From: Coleophoma eucalyptorum
Taxonomy: Eukaryota; Ascomycota; Leotiomycetes; Helotiales; Dermateaceae
Direction: 5' to 3'
DNA length: 64,000 nucleotides
Assembly (NCBI GenBank): GCA_026120035.1
Contig: JALRME010000002.1
Span: forward strand, 186,001-250,000
In this document: positions 12,331 through 24,393 of the stretch, piece by piece
Layout of the letters: each line of letters begins with the position of its first letter
Position numbering within the stretch: the first letter of the stretch is position 1
The notes under the pieces: model-generated
The model's input: the letters and a program-made list of their open reading frames with translations, nothing else
What the model was told of the DNA's origin: nothing
The model's database searches: none
Made by a program: the position numbers and the translations under genes

Positions 12331-14445
12331 TCAAGAACTAGGACCCGGATTTGAAAACGCCGCTTGGTCAGTAATCAACATTCCAGCAATAGAGGCACTG
12401 CTCAGCGTAGCGATAACACCAGTGATGAGAGCTGAGAAAGCGACCTTGGCCACATCACCCGCGCGCTTGGGACCAAGCTGGGTCAAGACACCAATCTGGA
12501 TACCGACGGATGAGATATTACCGAAACCGCAGACGGCATACGTTGCGATGAGGCGGGAACGGGGGGAGAGGCCGCTGTAGGCATCTGAGGAGAGATCATC
12601 AAACTAAGTGGTATTATTAGTGTTTTGTTCTTCAAATGGTCAAGACGTGGATGGGGACTTACAGCGACGAATTCATTAAAGAAGATCTTAGTGCCAATCA
12701 ACTTCGCAACCAGGTATAGATCCCCGTTTCTCTCAACACCGAGCAAGAACGCAAGTGGATAGCAGATATACCCAAGTATCTGCTGGATGGAAAGGCGCTT
12801 CGTCTCATCGTCAAGACCAATGCCCCAATATCTGGCAAACCAGCCGAGGAGTCCGTTACAGAGACCAAGAAGGGCCAAGATACAGAGCAAGTTGGTAGCA
12901 ATCATCACACCAACCTTAAGTCCCAACCACGCTCCTCCTGCAAAAGCGTGCAAAGCGTTATTTGGCTTCTCCTCGTCGGACTCTGGAATAACAACTTTTC
13001 CTGAAGTGAGCGTATCCTCAGTCTCTGGATAACGAAGCTTCGACATGGCAATTGAGGCAGGAATACTCATTACACAGGATGAAACCAAAGCTACCGGGGA
13101 GATACCCATCGAGATATAGGCGGCCAAAACACTACCAGCAATGGTAGCAAAACCAGAGACCATGATCTGGTGGATTTCTGCAAGAGTGAGATGGTTGATG
13201 AATGGCTTGATCATCATGGCTGATTCACCCTGGCCGACGAAAGGTGATGCAGCGGCCACAATGGCTTCGGATCCAGAGATACGCATCCCCCAAAAGAAAA
13301 TAATTGCAAATTTGGACACAAGCCACTGGATGATACCCCAAAAGTAGAGCAGCTGTACGAATGCCACGAAGAAGACGATGGAAGGTGTGACATTCAAAAT
13401 GAACCATCCCAGCTCTGCCATGGAGCTAGCACTAGTCAAGAAAGCCGTTCCTTGGGCAGCATATCCAAGAAGGGAGCTTGCTAGGAAGGCGACAAAGTTG
13501 AAAATATCGTACTAAATTCTAGGATTAAAATCTGATCCGTAAAAAGAGGAAAAGACCACTTACTCCAGTCGTGGTTCGGAGCACAAAGAGCGCGAGGATA
13601 AACTGCATCAGCATCCCTACAATTACAGCATGCCAATTGATCAACTTGCGGTTATTGGAGGTTGCGTAAAAGAGTGCAATGAACACCAGAAGACCAAACA
13701 AGCTGACTGCGCGATTTGCTCGGGTATTATCTGCCGTCTCCTCTGTGGCGAATGTTCCAACCAAAATGACAGCCACAGTTCCAGCAGTACCAAGATAATA
13801 TCTGTATTTTTCTGGGATCATGGAGACACCTCTAGAAATAGTATTGCGCCAGATCTTCTTGATTAGGTGGAAGACTGGGGTGAGAGGGACGTGGAATGTG
13901 AGTAGTCGGATCGTGATGGCAAGCCATAGCAGGAATGGTTTCAACCAGCCGAGCTCTCGATGAACGACAAGAGTTGAGATCCACCATCTACAACAATTAG
14001 CAACATTGCTAGATGGGTTTGCTCTGGTGACTTACCCAGTGAAGAAACACCAGATGAAAAGATGGATGGCCCAGCGGAATCTTCTGATGAAAGCCCGAAC
14101 TTTGTTGGGAGACTCGACAGTCTCGCCATAGCTATTCGAGCGACCAAGCTCCTCAGACGTAATAGCATGCTTCGGAGGTAAGTCACTGGTGCTGGAACCC
14201 TTTTCTGTGACATCTGCGTCCTTGTGCACATGCTTGGTATCATGTGAATATGCAATATCGGACGGATGGGTGAGATGCCCGTGGTTGACGTGTTCGTGGG
14301 TGTGTTGATTCGCAGGGTTCAGAGCCGGGTCATTGTGACCAGTGTGAATATGAGCGTGGTGCTCTTCTATTGGCAATTTGCTGGCATCAACATATGGCGA
14401 AGTCTCCTTGTCGATGACATCCGGAGTAGTACTTGGCGCGGCCAT
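12331..14445 (-). CDS. Concentrative nucleoside transporter (CNT family) with His-rich N-terminus
   Basis: Four exons (14445-14036, 13987-13564, 13511-12663, 12603-12331) with 48-, 52- and 59-nt introns give 651 residues. The last exon lies outside the main open frame and supplies the conserved end (CGFGNISSVGIQIGVLTQLG). The transporter core has many membrane helices and the CNT motif GSEAIVAAASPFVGQGES. The family couples uptake of nucleosides to H+ or Na+ across the plasma membrane. The cytosolic N-terminal ~90 residues are unusually rich in histidine (for example EEHHAHIHTGH and HTHEHVNHGHLTH), which could bind metal or sense pH; that is inference. No adjacent gene suggests an operon-like partner. 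Confidence 0.9.
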
Positions 14446-15872
14446 CTCGTTAACGACGGGGTCGGTTGAGGATACTAATTTACAGCCCGATCAATCAACA
14501 GTGCCAATGGACAAATTCAACCAGAACACAAAAGCCAGCACGAGCAGAAACTGAAAGCTTCTCTGGTGAGGATATCGTGGGCAATTTATTCCTCAGCCTT
14601 GCCACAGCCAAGCATCAGCACGATAAAGGGTGCACAAGGGGTACTTTCTCGGGAACACCAAGACAAACGACAGGACCAGAATTAACGGACCAGCTGCTGG
14701 AGTCCATGCTACTCCTTGGCCCTGCATCTACCTATGCTGCATGTTCGTCCAGTGCTTTCCTTGATCCAGACAAATCTCCCTTATCTACACTTTCGCCAAT
14801 GAATCTTGGCACGGACAGATGACCTTGTTTGTCAACTTCTTCATTCGTAAATCTAAAGGGTCTTGGAAAAAGTCTTGGGGCACAGCTAGCTGGATACGTA
14901 GATTCGGGCCCTCCAGCAATCGGCACTACCGAGTAGTACTAATCTCACGAGGGCTGTCTAGGCCGTCTCATTCGTTGTTTGTTGCGTCTACTTGAATCAT
15001 AGTGGAAACATCGGCAATGCTGGTTAAATGTCTTTCTTGCTAGTTACTCGACGGGCTGATGTTGATCCCTCTCGTGGGCGGAGCTTGACCCCAGATTATC
15101 GAAGAAGAACCTTAATTTGCGTGCGCAACATCAGCTGCAGCAGTTTCCCATGCGAGGGAAGGCACCTGGGCGAGCCCAATGTAGACCCGCGACTATTTAC
15201 TGCAACAATTGTTGCAACTGCCAGAATGGGAAAGGTAGCGCAGCAAGGTAAAACCATAGACGACAGAAACTTCGGCGCTTCCCGACTCGACTGTTGCGCT
15301 TTAGGAAGGTTGTCATGGACTGCCAAGCGCCAAGTCGGAGTGAAGGAGGCAAAGGGCTCTGGAATGTTAAGATAAGCAAATACGATAAGCATGCGCGAGC
15401 TGATTGAAATTTGACCAAATACTGGATGAACGGCGGCGCATGTCCCGCAGCCGTGGCGTTCGGGGAAAACTCCTGGAGATCATATAAGAGCAAGACTAGC
15501 ACTATTCAAGCCGTGCTGCCGCTCATCTTGGCACTCCGTTCGACGGTGATTTGATGGCTTCGCATTACAATGCGAATTGGAGCAGCTGTTTGTTCGCCTA
15601 TGTGGTGCGAATACCCTCCGGTCACACGTCAGCAGCAAGCCTGTCAGAATACTACTTGTCATTATGCTTTCCCAGCCGTTGTTACAGAGAAACTATGGTC
15701 TTTAGCCACGTCCCGTGGATTCACCTTGCATCAGCCCCATTAGTATGCATCCTTCTAGACACCGCACAAAGAAGCGTGCTAAACACGAGATATAGCCGGC
15801 CCGTGTATCTGAGTCTGAAAGGGTATTGAATTGAAGAGGTATCATTAAAAACACACGATGTCTAATTTTCGG
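14446..15872. other. Intergenic, no gene recognised
   Basis: About 1.4 kb between the CNT promoter side and the FHIP 3' end. Open frames at 15028-15375, 15096-15502 and 15551-15829 overlap each other on both strands and have no recognisable content. Confidence 0.5.
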
Positions 15873-18859
15873 CTAGGCAAACTTGATTTCTCCAAACATG
15901 CCTGCTCTGACTTGTATCAGTGCTGCCAATTCTAACAGAAACTCCTGAAGCATGATAACGTTCGTCAGGACATGGCTGACACTAACCACTGTCGGCTCGA
16001 TCTGTGTCTCTCCATCGCCTGTCTTGTTATCCACAGTGGGCTCTGCAGTACTCTGGCTCTCCTTCTCAGTTGTAGGCTCTCTGGAATCAGTTGCACGCAA
16101 GTTAGGGAAAGGAATTGGTTTTACTTCTTCCTTCGCCGACGGCAGACCCACTCTGCGTGCGAGAATGCTTTGATCAATAGCAGCGAAGGCTGCAGCTTGA
16201 CTTGCAGGAACACCATGATTTTTCTGAGCTGATTCCGACTCCCGAAGTGGACTCGATGAATACCCTCGCGATCGTGACTGAGGTGTCTCCGCACCCATAG
16301 GGAACTGCGGGGGCGGAGCAGAGCCACGTGAACTAGGCGTGGAAAATCCATACCCACTGTTCAGGCTACGAATGCTATTTTCTCGGCTTCTTCGTCCACG
16401 AGGTGATTTCGACCGTGAAGGTGTGCCTAAGTCGGGGAATATGCGCTGCGCAAGTGCGTCAAAAGCGGACGTTCGCGGTGGGGATGGCGTTGAGGACTCA
16501 AAACTAGATCGAGGAGGTTTTCGTCCATAGGGGATTGGTATTGGAGTGCTCAGCACAGAGGCAGCAGCTTGGAACGTATCTCGTCGTTGCTGAAGAAGAT
16601 CATCGAATCGTGGAATCTCTTTGCGATAGATTGCCACCTGATCCGCCAGGTTTCTTAATATCGTAAGAATCTCTGGAATCTCGGATTTCGACCAGTTTGG
16701 AACTCGTTGTGCCTTTCTCATCGCTCTAAGCTGAGCTTGTTCTTGAGCTTCAAGCTCTGCTCCAATTTCAAGTACATCAGCTAACATCTGCTCCACGCCT
16801 GTATCACTATCCTCGTCATCGTACGTATATCTTTTTGGATCGGGAACAAGCCATCCCTCGACATGCATAAAGCCACACGTGGCCATGTCAATAATAGTGC
16901 CTGTGAGGCACAGATTCGTCTCCACCGAATTAATGAAGAATGTTCTGGATATATCCTGGAGGATCTCCAATAATGGATCCCCCCGTTGAATAGTGTGTGC
17001 ACGTATATCACGCGGTGCTCCTGGAACACTGGCATGCGCTCCTGGATATTTTGGGTGATTCCCAGCCGATTTAGGGGCAATGAGTACAACAGAGCATGAA
17101 TGACCCTCCAAGATGTTTTTACAATCCTCGATGTGATTCTCGTAGATCTCATCAAAGTTCTCGTCTCCACCCACATCAGTTGCCAAAGTAAGGAGAAACT
17201 CCATTTCAAGTTCATGGGCACCCGCCGGTCGCTGCGGTCCTTCAGTCTTTATTTGTGATGTTCGAAGCAGAGTCGACACGGCGTATCTGTGATGCTGCCT
17301 TAGGATGACAGAGACTAGCTGTAGTGTTACGGAGATGGTTTGCTGGTTCTGAGATCTGAGGCTCCCAAGGATGAGATCAACAAGATTGAAAAGGGCAGGT
17401 GTCGAGGGTGTATCAGCTATTTGTGTCGCCATTAAAGTGGCAAGATCTAATGATTTTCTTTTCCTAGCGGCAGAAACGGAATTACGTGAAGGAGCAGGCG
17501 TTGAGGAAGTTGTATCTGGGAGGGCGAGAAGGTAATGTAATATAAGTTGTATCATATCAGGGTGATCCAGTGACTCGAGTATTCGTCGTAGATAATACAA
17601 AACTGCAACCGAAGAGCCACCATCGACGTCAGATGATTCCAAGAGTGATGGATAGCTGATAATGTTAGTTGATACACGTTGCCGTCAAGCAGTACTTACA
17701 GTAGTTGTTGCAAGAAAATCACTTGGAAATGCTCCAACAGGGTTGCCTTAACTTCAATTGATTTGCAGTGGTTCAGAACATCTTGCCAGAACATCAAATG
17801 TGACAAGAAAGTCTCCATTTGAACCTGGAAATCTGGTGATGTGGAGCTGACAATCTCTGAGGTGGAATGTGGATGCTCATAGTCGGAAAAGGCGAGGACG
17901 GGTGGCAACTCATCGCGAGGGTGGTCAATGACCAATTTCCGACTCAGCTGGCCATACAAAGCTCCAAGGCCTGTCGCCATCATCGTTGCTAGGTCACTTT
18001 CGACGATCCATTGTTCCAAGTCAACCGAATTGGAGGCAGCTTCGATGATATAAAGTAAACCAGTTCTGGCGAAGTCTCCTATTCTTCCCTCTTCATGTAT
18101 GTAATCTATCAAAAGATAGAATAGCGGGAAGTCTTCTTTATGTGTTTTTCCCGTGAACTTGTCATGTGCGTTTCGCCCTTCAGCGTTTTCGTCGCGGTGT
18201 TGTGCGGCAAACCATGCTGGAAGAACTTCTGGATCCAACCTAATCTTTGTTGTGATGTTGAAGGATAGCTCTACAACTTCAACTTCCGTTTCTCTCCCCA
18301 GTCGTATACTGTTGGCACCGGTGATACGGATCAAAAGGTTCATGAGACTCTTTGCAAAGGCATCATTTTGCACAAAACTCTCCTCCTCGCTCTCGATGAG
18401 GGTCGAGAAAAGGGATACAGCTTCGCGGATAATGTATTCGTTGTAAGAGGTAGTTGCTATCTTGCCAATCGGTATATATATCTGTTTGGCAGAGGCAAAT
18501 GCTATACATGGGTGGGGTAACGGCCGTCTTGATTCATCGTTGAGAGCTCCCGTCAGCTCCTGAATGTTGCCGTGGATGTCGTCGGCTGCTTCGTCGTCCT
18601 GTGAAAGATTGGAGCAGCGCTGCCAAGTGGTCTGTACAATGTCAAACTGAGCTCTACAGCAAAGTGGGATAAGGGGATCATACCAGAAGCTGGCTGTATT
18701 CGCGCTTGAAACGTGCCAGACGCTTTTCAGGGTTGTCGGAACCCTTCTTGGAAGCCGCCGGGGCAAGAGAAGTGCCTGCTATCAAGCGTGACCACTATGG
18801 TAGATACATTAGCACAGAAGCCATACAGGCAACGGTAGAATTCTACATACAAAATCCAT
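15873..18859 (-). CDS. FHIP family protein (RAI16-like; FTS-Hook-interacting)
   Basis: Four exons (18859-18851, 18794-18684, 18631-17700, 17655-15873), with introns of 56, 52 and 44 nt, encode 944 residues. The first exon is only nine bases (Met-Asp-Phe). Splicing it to WSRLIAGTS gives the expected start of fungal FHIP proteins, followed by NPEKRLARFKREYSQLL. The conserved LYPSLLESSDVDGG segment spans the third junction. The N-terminal two thirds are a helical repeat domain. The last ~250 residues are Ser/Pro-rich and disordered, with a short conserved helix at the end. In Aspergillus the family member FhipA joins Hook and FTS to link dynein to early endosomes for long-range hyphal transport. 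The same cytoplasmic role is likely here. Confidence 0.88.
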
Positions 18860-19922
18860 GGCTCTATGAAAGGCATGTTTCGGTGATACCTAATTGCATC
18901 AACTTTCCTTGATGCCAAAGCCGGGGACGTGTTTCAACGCGCCTGCACTCTGAACGAGGCTGCCAAGACACTTAGTCAGCAAGGCGTACGGTTCCGTTCC
19001 TGTGGGTGTGCCAGGAACCTTAATTCCACGCCGCAGTTCAAAGTGCGCATGACTGGACACTCTGCTGAAATGGCTACCTACATATTTCGGACTTTACGCA
19101 AACATAGAAAAATGCACGTCTTATTCTGTCAGTATGGTGTCCGCTCCCCAAAGATTTCAACTCTACGTCCATACGGAGGACCAAAATCTCATTGCGACCT
19201 CATGCAGCCCTTGGCAGAGACAAATGCTTCCATCTCTCCCGGCGGGTGAAGTCTGGAGACTCTTCAGACTAGGAGAGGACCAGACGATGCTCTAAAAGCT
19301 CTTGAAAATCTGACAAGGTTGCACCGCGGCTTGAGGAGAGATCTTCTCCAGACGTGACAAATACCTTATCCTTGTTGCTGAGCGCGCCGATCATGCCAAC
19401 ATGATCCACCAGGCAATTTCTGAAATACCAGCCGGTATGTCCGCACTGAGCATCAGTGACTTCACAGACAGAACATACGGTGTGATGACAATATTTCTCA
19501 CTATTCCCTGGGCCGTAAGCTTTCGATCACTTGGACGTCAGCCACCAGTGAGCCTTTCACAGCTCACGCCTTTTAGTGCTCTAAGCCTCAATCTCGTTTT
19601 CTCTAGGATTACTGAATTCCTTCTGGAAGGCAGAAGGGCGAATGTTAGGGATGTTAGCTTCAGGTTTAACGTAGAGATAACCTTTTCAAGTACACAGACG
19701 AATTTCAAATACGCTACGAGCTACAAGGCAGGCGCGGGACTCATGGACGATGATCTATGTACGGTCATCTCCCGAGGTATCCAGTTTGACTGACACAATA
19801 ATTAATGCAAATACATATGAAGATGCTCCCTGTAAGTTTCCTTATAAGTATACCCTATCTTTACCCTTCCAAATCCTCTGTTCAATTCTATCTTTTGTTG
19901 CTTTGCTCTCCCAATACGTACC
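18860..19922. other. Intergenic, divergent promoter region
   Basis: Separates the FHIP start (minus) from the hydrolase start (plus). An open frame at 19401-19793 (+, 130 codons) and one at 18929-19249 (+) show no domain I recognise and no splice sites joining them. They may be chance frames or remnants. Confidence 0.4.
19843..19848 (+). promoter_or_regulatory. Possible TATA box of the secreted hydrolase gene
   Basis: TATAAG lies 75-80 bases before the ATG at 19923, followed by pyrimidine-rich sequence (19860-19915). Position fits a core promoter; not proven. Confidence 0.4.
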
Positions 19923-21113
19923 ATGGCCTCAATTCACAGTGTCTTCGCGTTAAGCGTGATATCTGCTGCAGCCGCTGCACACAATCTTACCTCTTATGGG
20001 GCTGGTTTCATTGACCCAACCATAATTCCCTCTGCTGGAGGCTTCGCCATTTGTATTCAAGGAGATGTTCCTGTCACAGCGTCTGCTCAAAACTTCCAAC
20101 TTAATTATACCGAGCCTGCAACCCAGCTCGATATCACCAATACCATTCTAGAGTATCTTCAAACAAACTCAACCCTCCCAGAGACTGTCTTGGGCGCCGC
20201 AACAAACATCAGTGGCACGTACAACATCAACTCCAAGCTATGCTTCCCCACCTCAACTCAGACCATCAACTCAACCACTGTCCAGATATTGACACATGGA
20301 ATTGGATTTGATAAGAGCTATTGGGACTTTGAATCGTCAAACTACTCTTATGTTGATGCGGCTGCATTAGCAGGCTACACCACTTTCTCCTACGATCGAC
20401 TTGGTATTGGAAAGTCAGCACATCCTGATCCAATTCAGGTTGTACAAACACCACTCGAGATGGAAATTCTACATCAGCTTATTCAAATGCTTCGTGCTGG
20501 GAGCATTGGGGCTACTGCATTTAAGAGTGTTGTCGGAATCGGTCACTCATTTGGTTCTGGTCTGACGGTCTCGAACACCGTCGACTATCCCAAAGACCTT
20601 GATGCAGCAGTCTTGACCGGATTTTCGATCGATTCCTCAGGACAACCAGTCTTCATCGCCGGACTTGGTCTCGAGATTGCTGCGAACAACAATCCAACAA
20701 GATTCAACAGTCTTCCCAATGGCTATATGATATCATCGACGGTTAGCAATAACCAATTTGGATTTTTCCGAGCTCCAAACTTTGATCCCCTCGCTCTCTG
20801 GGCAGCTGAGGCTACAAAGCAGACTTTCGCTATCGGCGAGTTCTTCACGAACAGTCTACTCGGTGGCATTGCTACCAAATTCACGGGACCGGTCGATGTT
20901 GTTAATGGAGAGAATGATGTTCCTTTCTGTAGTGGCAATTGCCTTCTCCCAACCAACGCAGCTGCTACAGTCATAGGGGCACTCTATCCCGCGGCCAGCA
21001 ATTCTAGCCAATACTATACTGCTCCAGGAACTGGCCATGGTCTGAACCTGCATCTTACAGCACCTGCGACATACCAGCATATCTTGCATTTCTTAGCCAC
21101 AGCCAATTTGTAA
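19923..21113 (+). CDS. Secreted alpha/beta-hydrolase fold protein
   Basis: A single exon of 396 residues. The N-terminus (MASIHSVFALSVISAAAAAH) is a clear secretion signal. An alpha/beta-hydrolase core follows: an oxyanion-type HG segment (LTHGIGFDKSYW), a nucleophile elbow GIGHSFGSG with the serine near residue 208, an acidic residue near 331 (GENDVPF), and a C-terminal histidine near 371 (APGTGHGLNLH). Together these make a plausible Ser-Asp-His triad. Paired cysteines near CSGNC and several N-glycosylation sequons fit an extracellular enzyme. Substrate is unknown; an esterase or lipase is the family default. It sits next to an MFS transporter on the same strand, 0.9 kb away, with no clear functional link. 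Confidence 0.85.
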   Translation: MASIHSVFALSVISAAAAAHNLTSYGAGFIDPTIIPSAGGFAICIQGDVPVTASAQNFQLNYTEPATQLDITNTILEYLQTNSTLPETVLGAATNISGTYNINSKLCFPTSTQTINSTTVQILTHGIGFDKSYWDFESSNYSYVDAAALAGYTTFSYDRLGIGKSAHPDPIQVVQTPLEMEILHQLIQMLRAGSIGATAFKSVVGIGHSFGSGLTVSNTVDYPKDLDAAVLTGFSIDSSGQPVFIAGLGLEIAANNNPTRFNSLPNGYMISSTVSNNQFGFFRAPNFDPLALWAAEATKQTFAIGEFFTNSLLGGIATKFTGPVDVVNGENDVPFCSGNCLLPTNAAATVIGALYPAASNSSQYYTAPGTGHGLNLHLTAPATYQHILHFLATANL

Positions 21114-22001
21114 TGTGGTACGGTCGAACTTATTATTACCTCGTGTGCCGTTGGTCAAAAACTTTAATACTATCGTGATTAGACTATTCGATCGTGAATA
21201 TGTCGATAACCATAGATCAATATCAAGTACTTAGAATAATGTATTTATTAAACTGCTGTTGTGTTAGTTTGCCTTTCTTTACTACTCTTGTATTTCCCTA
21301 CTGATATATCTCTCGGGTCATGAAACCAATATTAAATGAGAAGATACCAAAGATTATTGATGCAGGCAATCAATACATAATCATCATCTTCCCGGCCATC
21401 TGCAATACACCAATGCACCTGGCTCAAGCCTGTTGACCATCCAAGCCATCTCATCCATCACTGCCGTTTGCTGGTGTTCGGTAATATCCTTAGCCGAGTT
21501 AGGCCGGCTTTATGGCTACCTTTACTTCTGGATGGTCTTAATTAAACTATAGTAAATGAGACAGTTTTCACGATTGGAAGAAACAAGATAGCACTGTTCC
21601 AAATAGATTCGATGTTGTGGGCTGACTTTATGGCCATTAGATGGCCGTGTTAAGAGATCCGTGGGACAGTGTTGCACTGTTGGGGACTCGAGTGATGACT
21701 AAGGCCATCCCATCAGAAGCGCCGGCCAAACGTTGGCCGAGTCCGGTGCAATGTTTTCTCTTTTTCGCAACCTCACAGCCTGATAGGCTGAAGGCTGAGC
21801 GATCGGCAGCCTGTTCACACCGTTCAAAAAGCGAGGTGAGATGGTGAAATCTGCGCGTCCAATTACGCCGGTTGAGATCCAAGCCGATATACGGTCTCTG
21901 TGCCTTCAATAGTGGCGGGGTAAGATAGAAAAAGCCAAGATGTCACGCTCCAGTTTACCTCTTTCGTTTTCACTCCTCCACCATTCTGCTGGAACCGCTC
22001 G
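21114..22001. other. Intergenic, no gene recognised
   Basis: Contains the 3' region of the hydrolase and the MFS promoter. Mirror open frames at 21637-21909 on both strands are short and without domains. Confidence 0.5.
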
Positions 22002-23468
22002 ATGATGGCAGCAGCAGTCACCAAGCACGTTAAATGGCTATACAACGAGTTTGGCCTCGCTTCCGTCTACAACACTGGCAGTGATGCTTGGCTTATTATC
22101 CTCGCGAGGGCGTCTCGCATGTTCGCTTATGGAGCTAATTCTCTCATCATTGCTCTTTTCTTCTCCTCTCTAAAATTCTCGGATTTGCGGATCGGGTTGT
22201 TTATGACCTTGACCTTGGCCGGCGATGTTCTTCTCTCCCTGCTCTTAACCTTGATCGCTGACAAGGTTGGGCGTCGCCGGGTCCTGCTTCTGGGGTCCAT
22301 CTTGATGATCCTATCCGGTGCTATCTTTGCCTACTTTGAAAATTTCTGGATCCTGCTCTTTGCCGCCGTGGTGGGAATCGTAAGCGCGACAGGCGGTGAC
22401 CTAGGGCCATTTCGAGCCATAGAAGAATCTACATTGTCACATCTTACAAATCCCAAGACCCGTGCCGATGTGCTTTCCTGGTATGTCACTCTGGCTAGTA
22501 TCGGCTCCTGTGTTGGTACCGAGATTTCTGGTCGTATCGTCGATTGGCTAGCGAGTTTAGAAGGATGGACTTTGAGGGGTGCCTACCATGCCATATTCTT
22601 GTTATACGTGGTCACAGGTTTGCTGAATATGATATTCACGCTATGCCTGAGCGCAAACTGTGAAGCTGAACAGAAAAAACCAGAGACGGAGGCATCAGAG
22701 ATGCTACTCGATGAAGGGCAACCCGGGAATGATGAAGATGACCATGAGCAAGCTTCCCAGTCCATGGAGGCGCAAGGGCCAAAGGAAATTCAAAGCAAGA
22801 GCAAGTTTGCTCAGATTTCTAAGGAGACTCGCCCAATCGTGTACAAACTTTGGTTTCTACTCGTAGTGGATTCTCTAGCTGATGGCATGACATCGTACTC
22901 GCTGACGAACTATTACATGGACCGGAAATTCCACCTATCGAAATCGACACTTGGTGATATTACATCGATCAGCTACATGCTTTCTGCCTGCTCGACGATC
23001 TTCGCCGGCCCACTTGCTCGTCGCCTTGGTCTCATCAATACCATGGTCTTCACGCATCTTCCATCATCAGCCGCAGTTCTCTTGTTTCCAGTTCCTCAAG
23101 GCATAGTCCTGACCGTTATTCTATTTTTCATACGCACCGGCTTAAATAATATGGACCAAGCGCCAAGGGCTGCTTTCATAGCAGCTGTCGTCAAACCAGA
23201 GGAACGGACCGCAGTTATGGGCATCACAAGTATGTTGAGGACCTTGGCCGCGACTGCTGGGCCTAGTGTTACGGGTGTTCTAGCCGGAAATGACCGGTTC
23301 TGGATTGCTTATGTGGCAGCGGGTGCATTACGGATATGTTACGATCTTGGCCTGTTTGCAATGTTTGTGAATATGAAACTGTACCAGCATGAAGAGAAAG
23401 ATGCTGTTAAGCACATACCGAGAGATCCGAGGCATTCGATAGATGAGGAAGAATTGGAAGATATCTAG
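22002..23468 (+). CDS. MFS transporter, substrate unknown
   Basis: An intronless frame of 488 residues. Two Met codons in tandem (22002 and 22005) make the start slightly ambiguous. About 12 membrane helices are visible. The MFS loop 2-3 signature appears as ADKVGRRRVLLLG, followed by GDLGPFRAIEES in helix 4/5. The central cytoplasmic loop (around residues 222-270) is strongly acidic (EGQPGNDEDDHEQ). A conserved-looking second half contains RTGLNNMDQAPRAAFIA. The family moves small solutes by proton coupling; this subgroup has no substrate that I can name. The last residues are charged and cytosolic. Confidence 0.85.
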   Translation: MMAAAVTKHVKWLYNEFGLASVYNTGSDAWLIILARASRMFAYGANSLIIALFFSSLKFSDLRIGLFMTLTLAGDVLLSLLLTLIADKVGRRRVLLLGSILMILSGAIFAYFENFWILLFAAVVGIVSATGGDLGPFRAIEESTLSHLTNPKTRADVLSWYVTLASIGSCVGTEISGRIVDWLASLEGWTLRGAYHAIFLLYVVTGLLNMIFTLCLSANCEAEQKKPETEASEMLLDEGQPGNDEDDHEQASQSMEAQGPKEIQSKSKFAQISKETRPIVYKLWFLLVVDSLADGMTSYSLTNYYMDRKFHLSKSTLGDITSISYMLSACSTIFAGPLARRLGLINTMVFTHLPSSAAVLLFPVPQGIVLTVILFFIRTGLNNMDQAPRAAFIAAVVKPEERTAVMGITSMLRTLAATAGPSVTGVLAGNDRFWIAYVAAGALRICYDLGLFAMFVNMKLYQHEEKDAVKHIPRDPRHSIDEEELEDI

Positions 23469-23845
23469 AATACTTCGGCTAAGTTGATGGATATTATGAT
23501 TTTATGTAGAACCATGAGATAAGCACTAGGCGGCGTTTTGGTAGGCAGGAATTGCGGGCATAGTTCAGACCAGATTGCTACTCCAATCAAAACCCTTAGT
23601 ACAATCACTCACATTTTGATCTTAAAGCAGAGCATACAAAACTAAACATCTGCTGCCTTCATAGGTCAGATCCTAATGCCAAGCTCATCGGAAAGTATAA
23701 CAATTCTAGAATCTAAGGTCAAAAGATAGTAATATTCTTGAACTCAAAACCACAACTTAGTTATGTTAGACAAAACAGCCTAATTGACTTTTATCTTTTC
23801 TTTTCTTTTTTGGGGGTCCTAGTATTGGCTGAGTTGCACATATTC
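23469..23845. other. Intergenic between MFS gene and decayed gene
   Basis: Convergent 3' regions. Nothing recognised. Confidence 0.5.
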
Positions 23846-24393
23846 TTACTTTGGGCTTTCCTCAAAGAGCCGCTCCGTCACTCCATCATCGTTTGCACTC
23901 CATCTTCCAACATAGCCCTCTGTCGCTCCCGCATCTGCACAATGTTTTTGAACAACTCTTCCTATACAAATCCAAATCAGCAAAATAATGACAATGCCGT
24001 AAAAGTTTAATACATAGTATGTCATGTAATGCGCGTCCGACAATCTGTATTAGGGCAGGCACATTAGCAATCGAACCGGTCCGATCCCTTACATGAACAT
24101 AGAAAAATTCTCCGTGTCATGAAGAAGCTTATTTTCAAGGTAGCGCAGGTATATCCAAGCAGAGCCCGAGACATCTATGATTCAAGGTCCGAAGAGTGAT
24201 GGGTATTCATCCCCAGCAAAAATATGTCTCAACCCCTCAATAAGTTCTTTTTCAACGTCATGTCCATCATCACCTTTACGGAATGCAGCTTCCGTATCTT
24301 CGTGTGAGACTCCTGAACCAGGCATAGATACAGTGGCTTGGTCATATGAGTTCAAATGAGGAGGGTCGACTGGTGTGAGTGGCTGTTCTGAAC
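23846..24393 (-). pseudogene. Broken small membrane-protein gene with an in-frame TGA
   Basis: Read on the minus strand, an open segment starts after a possible acceptor (TGTACAG, exon from 24393). It encodes an acidic stretch (EDTEAAFRKGDDGHD) and then LRHIFAGDEYPSLFGP, and hits TGA at 24184-24182. The same frame continues directly as IIDVSGSAWIYLRYLENKLL to a good donor at 24092. A 48-nt intron (24045-24092, CTAAT branch, ACAG acceptor) joins it to a last exon with one membrane helix (YGIVIILLIWICIGRVV) and a stop at 23846. Frame and splice signals agree on both sides of the TGA, so this is best read as a gene with one nonsense change. No ATG exon was found upstream, where a poly-G tract lies at 24481-24490. 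Family is unknown. Confidence 0.45.

Noticed and set aside
19401..19793. 130-codon plus-strand frame before the hydrolase gene
   Set aside because: No recognised domain and stops close it off on both sides. It could be a remnant, but there is no positive evidence.
24182..24184. TGA as a programmed readthrough codon
   Set aside because: The downstream base context does not match the known TGA-CTA readthrough motif; a simple nonsense change in a decaying gene is simpler.
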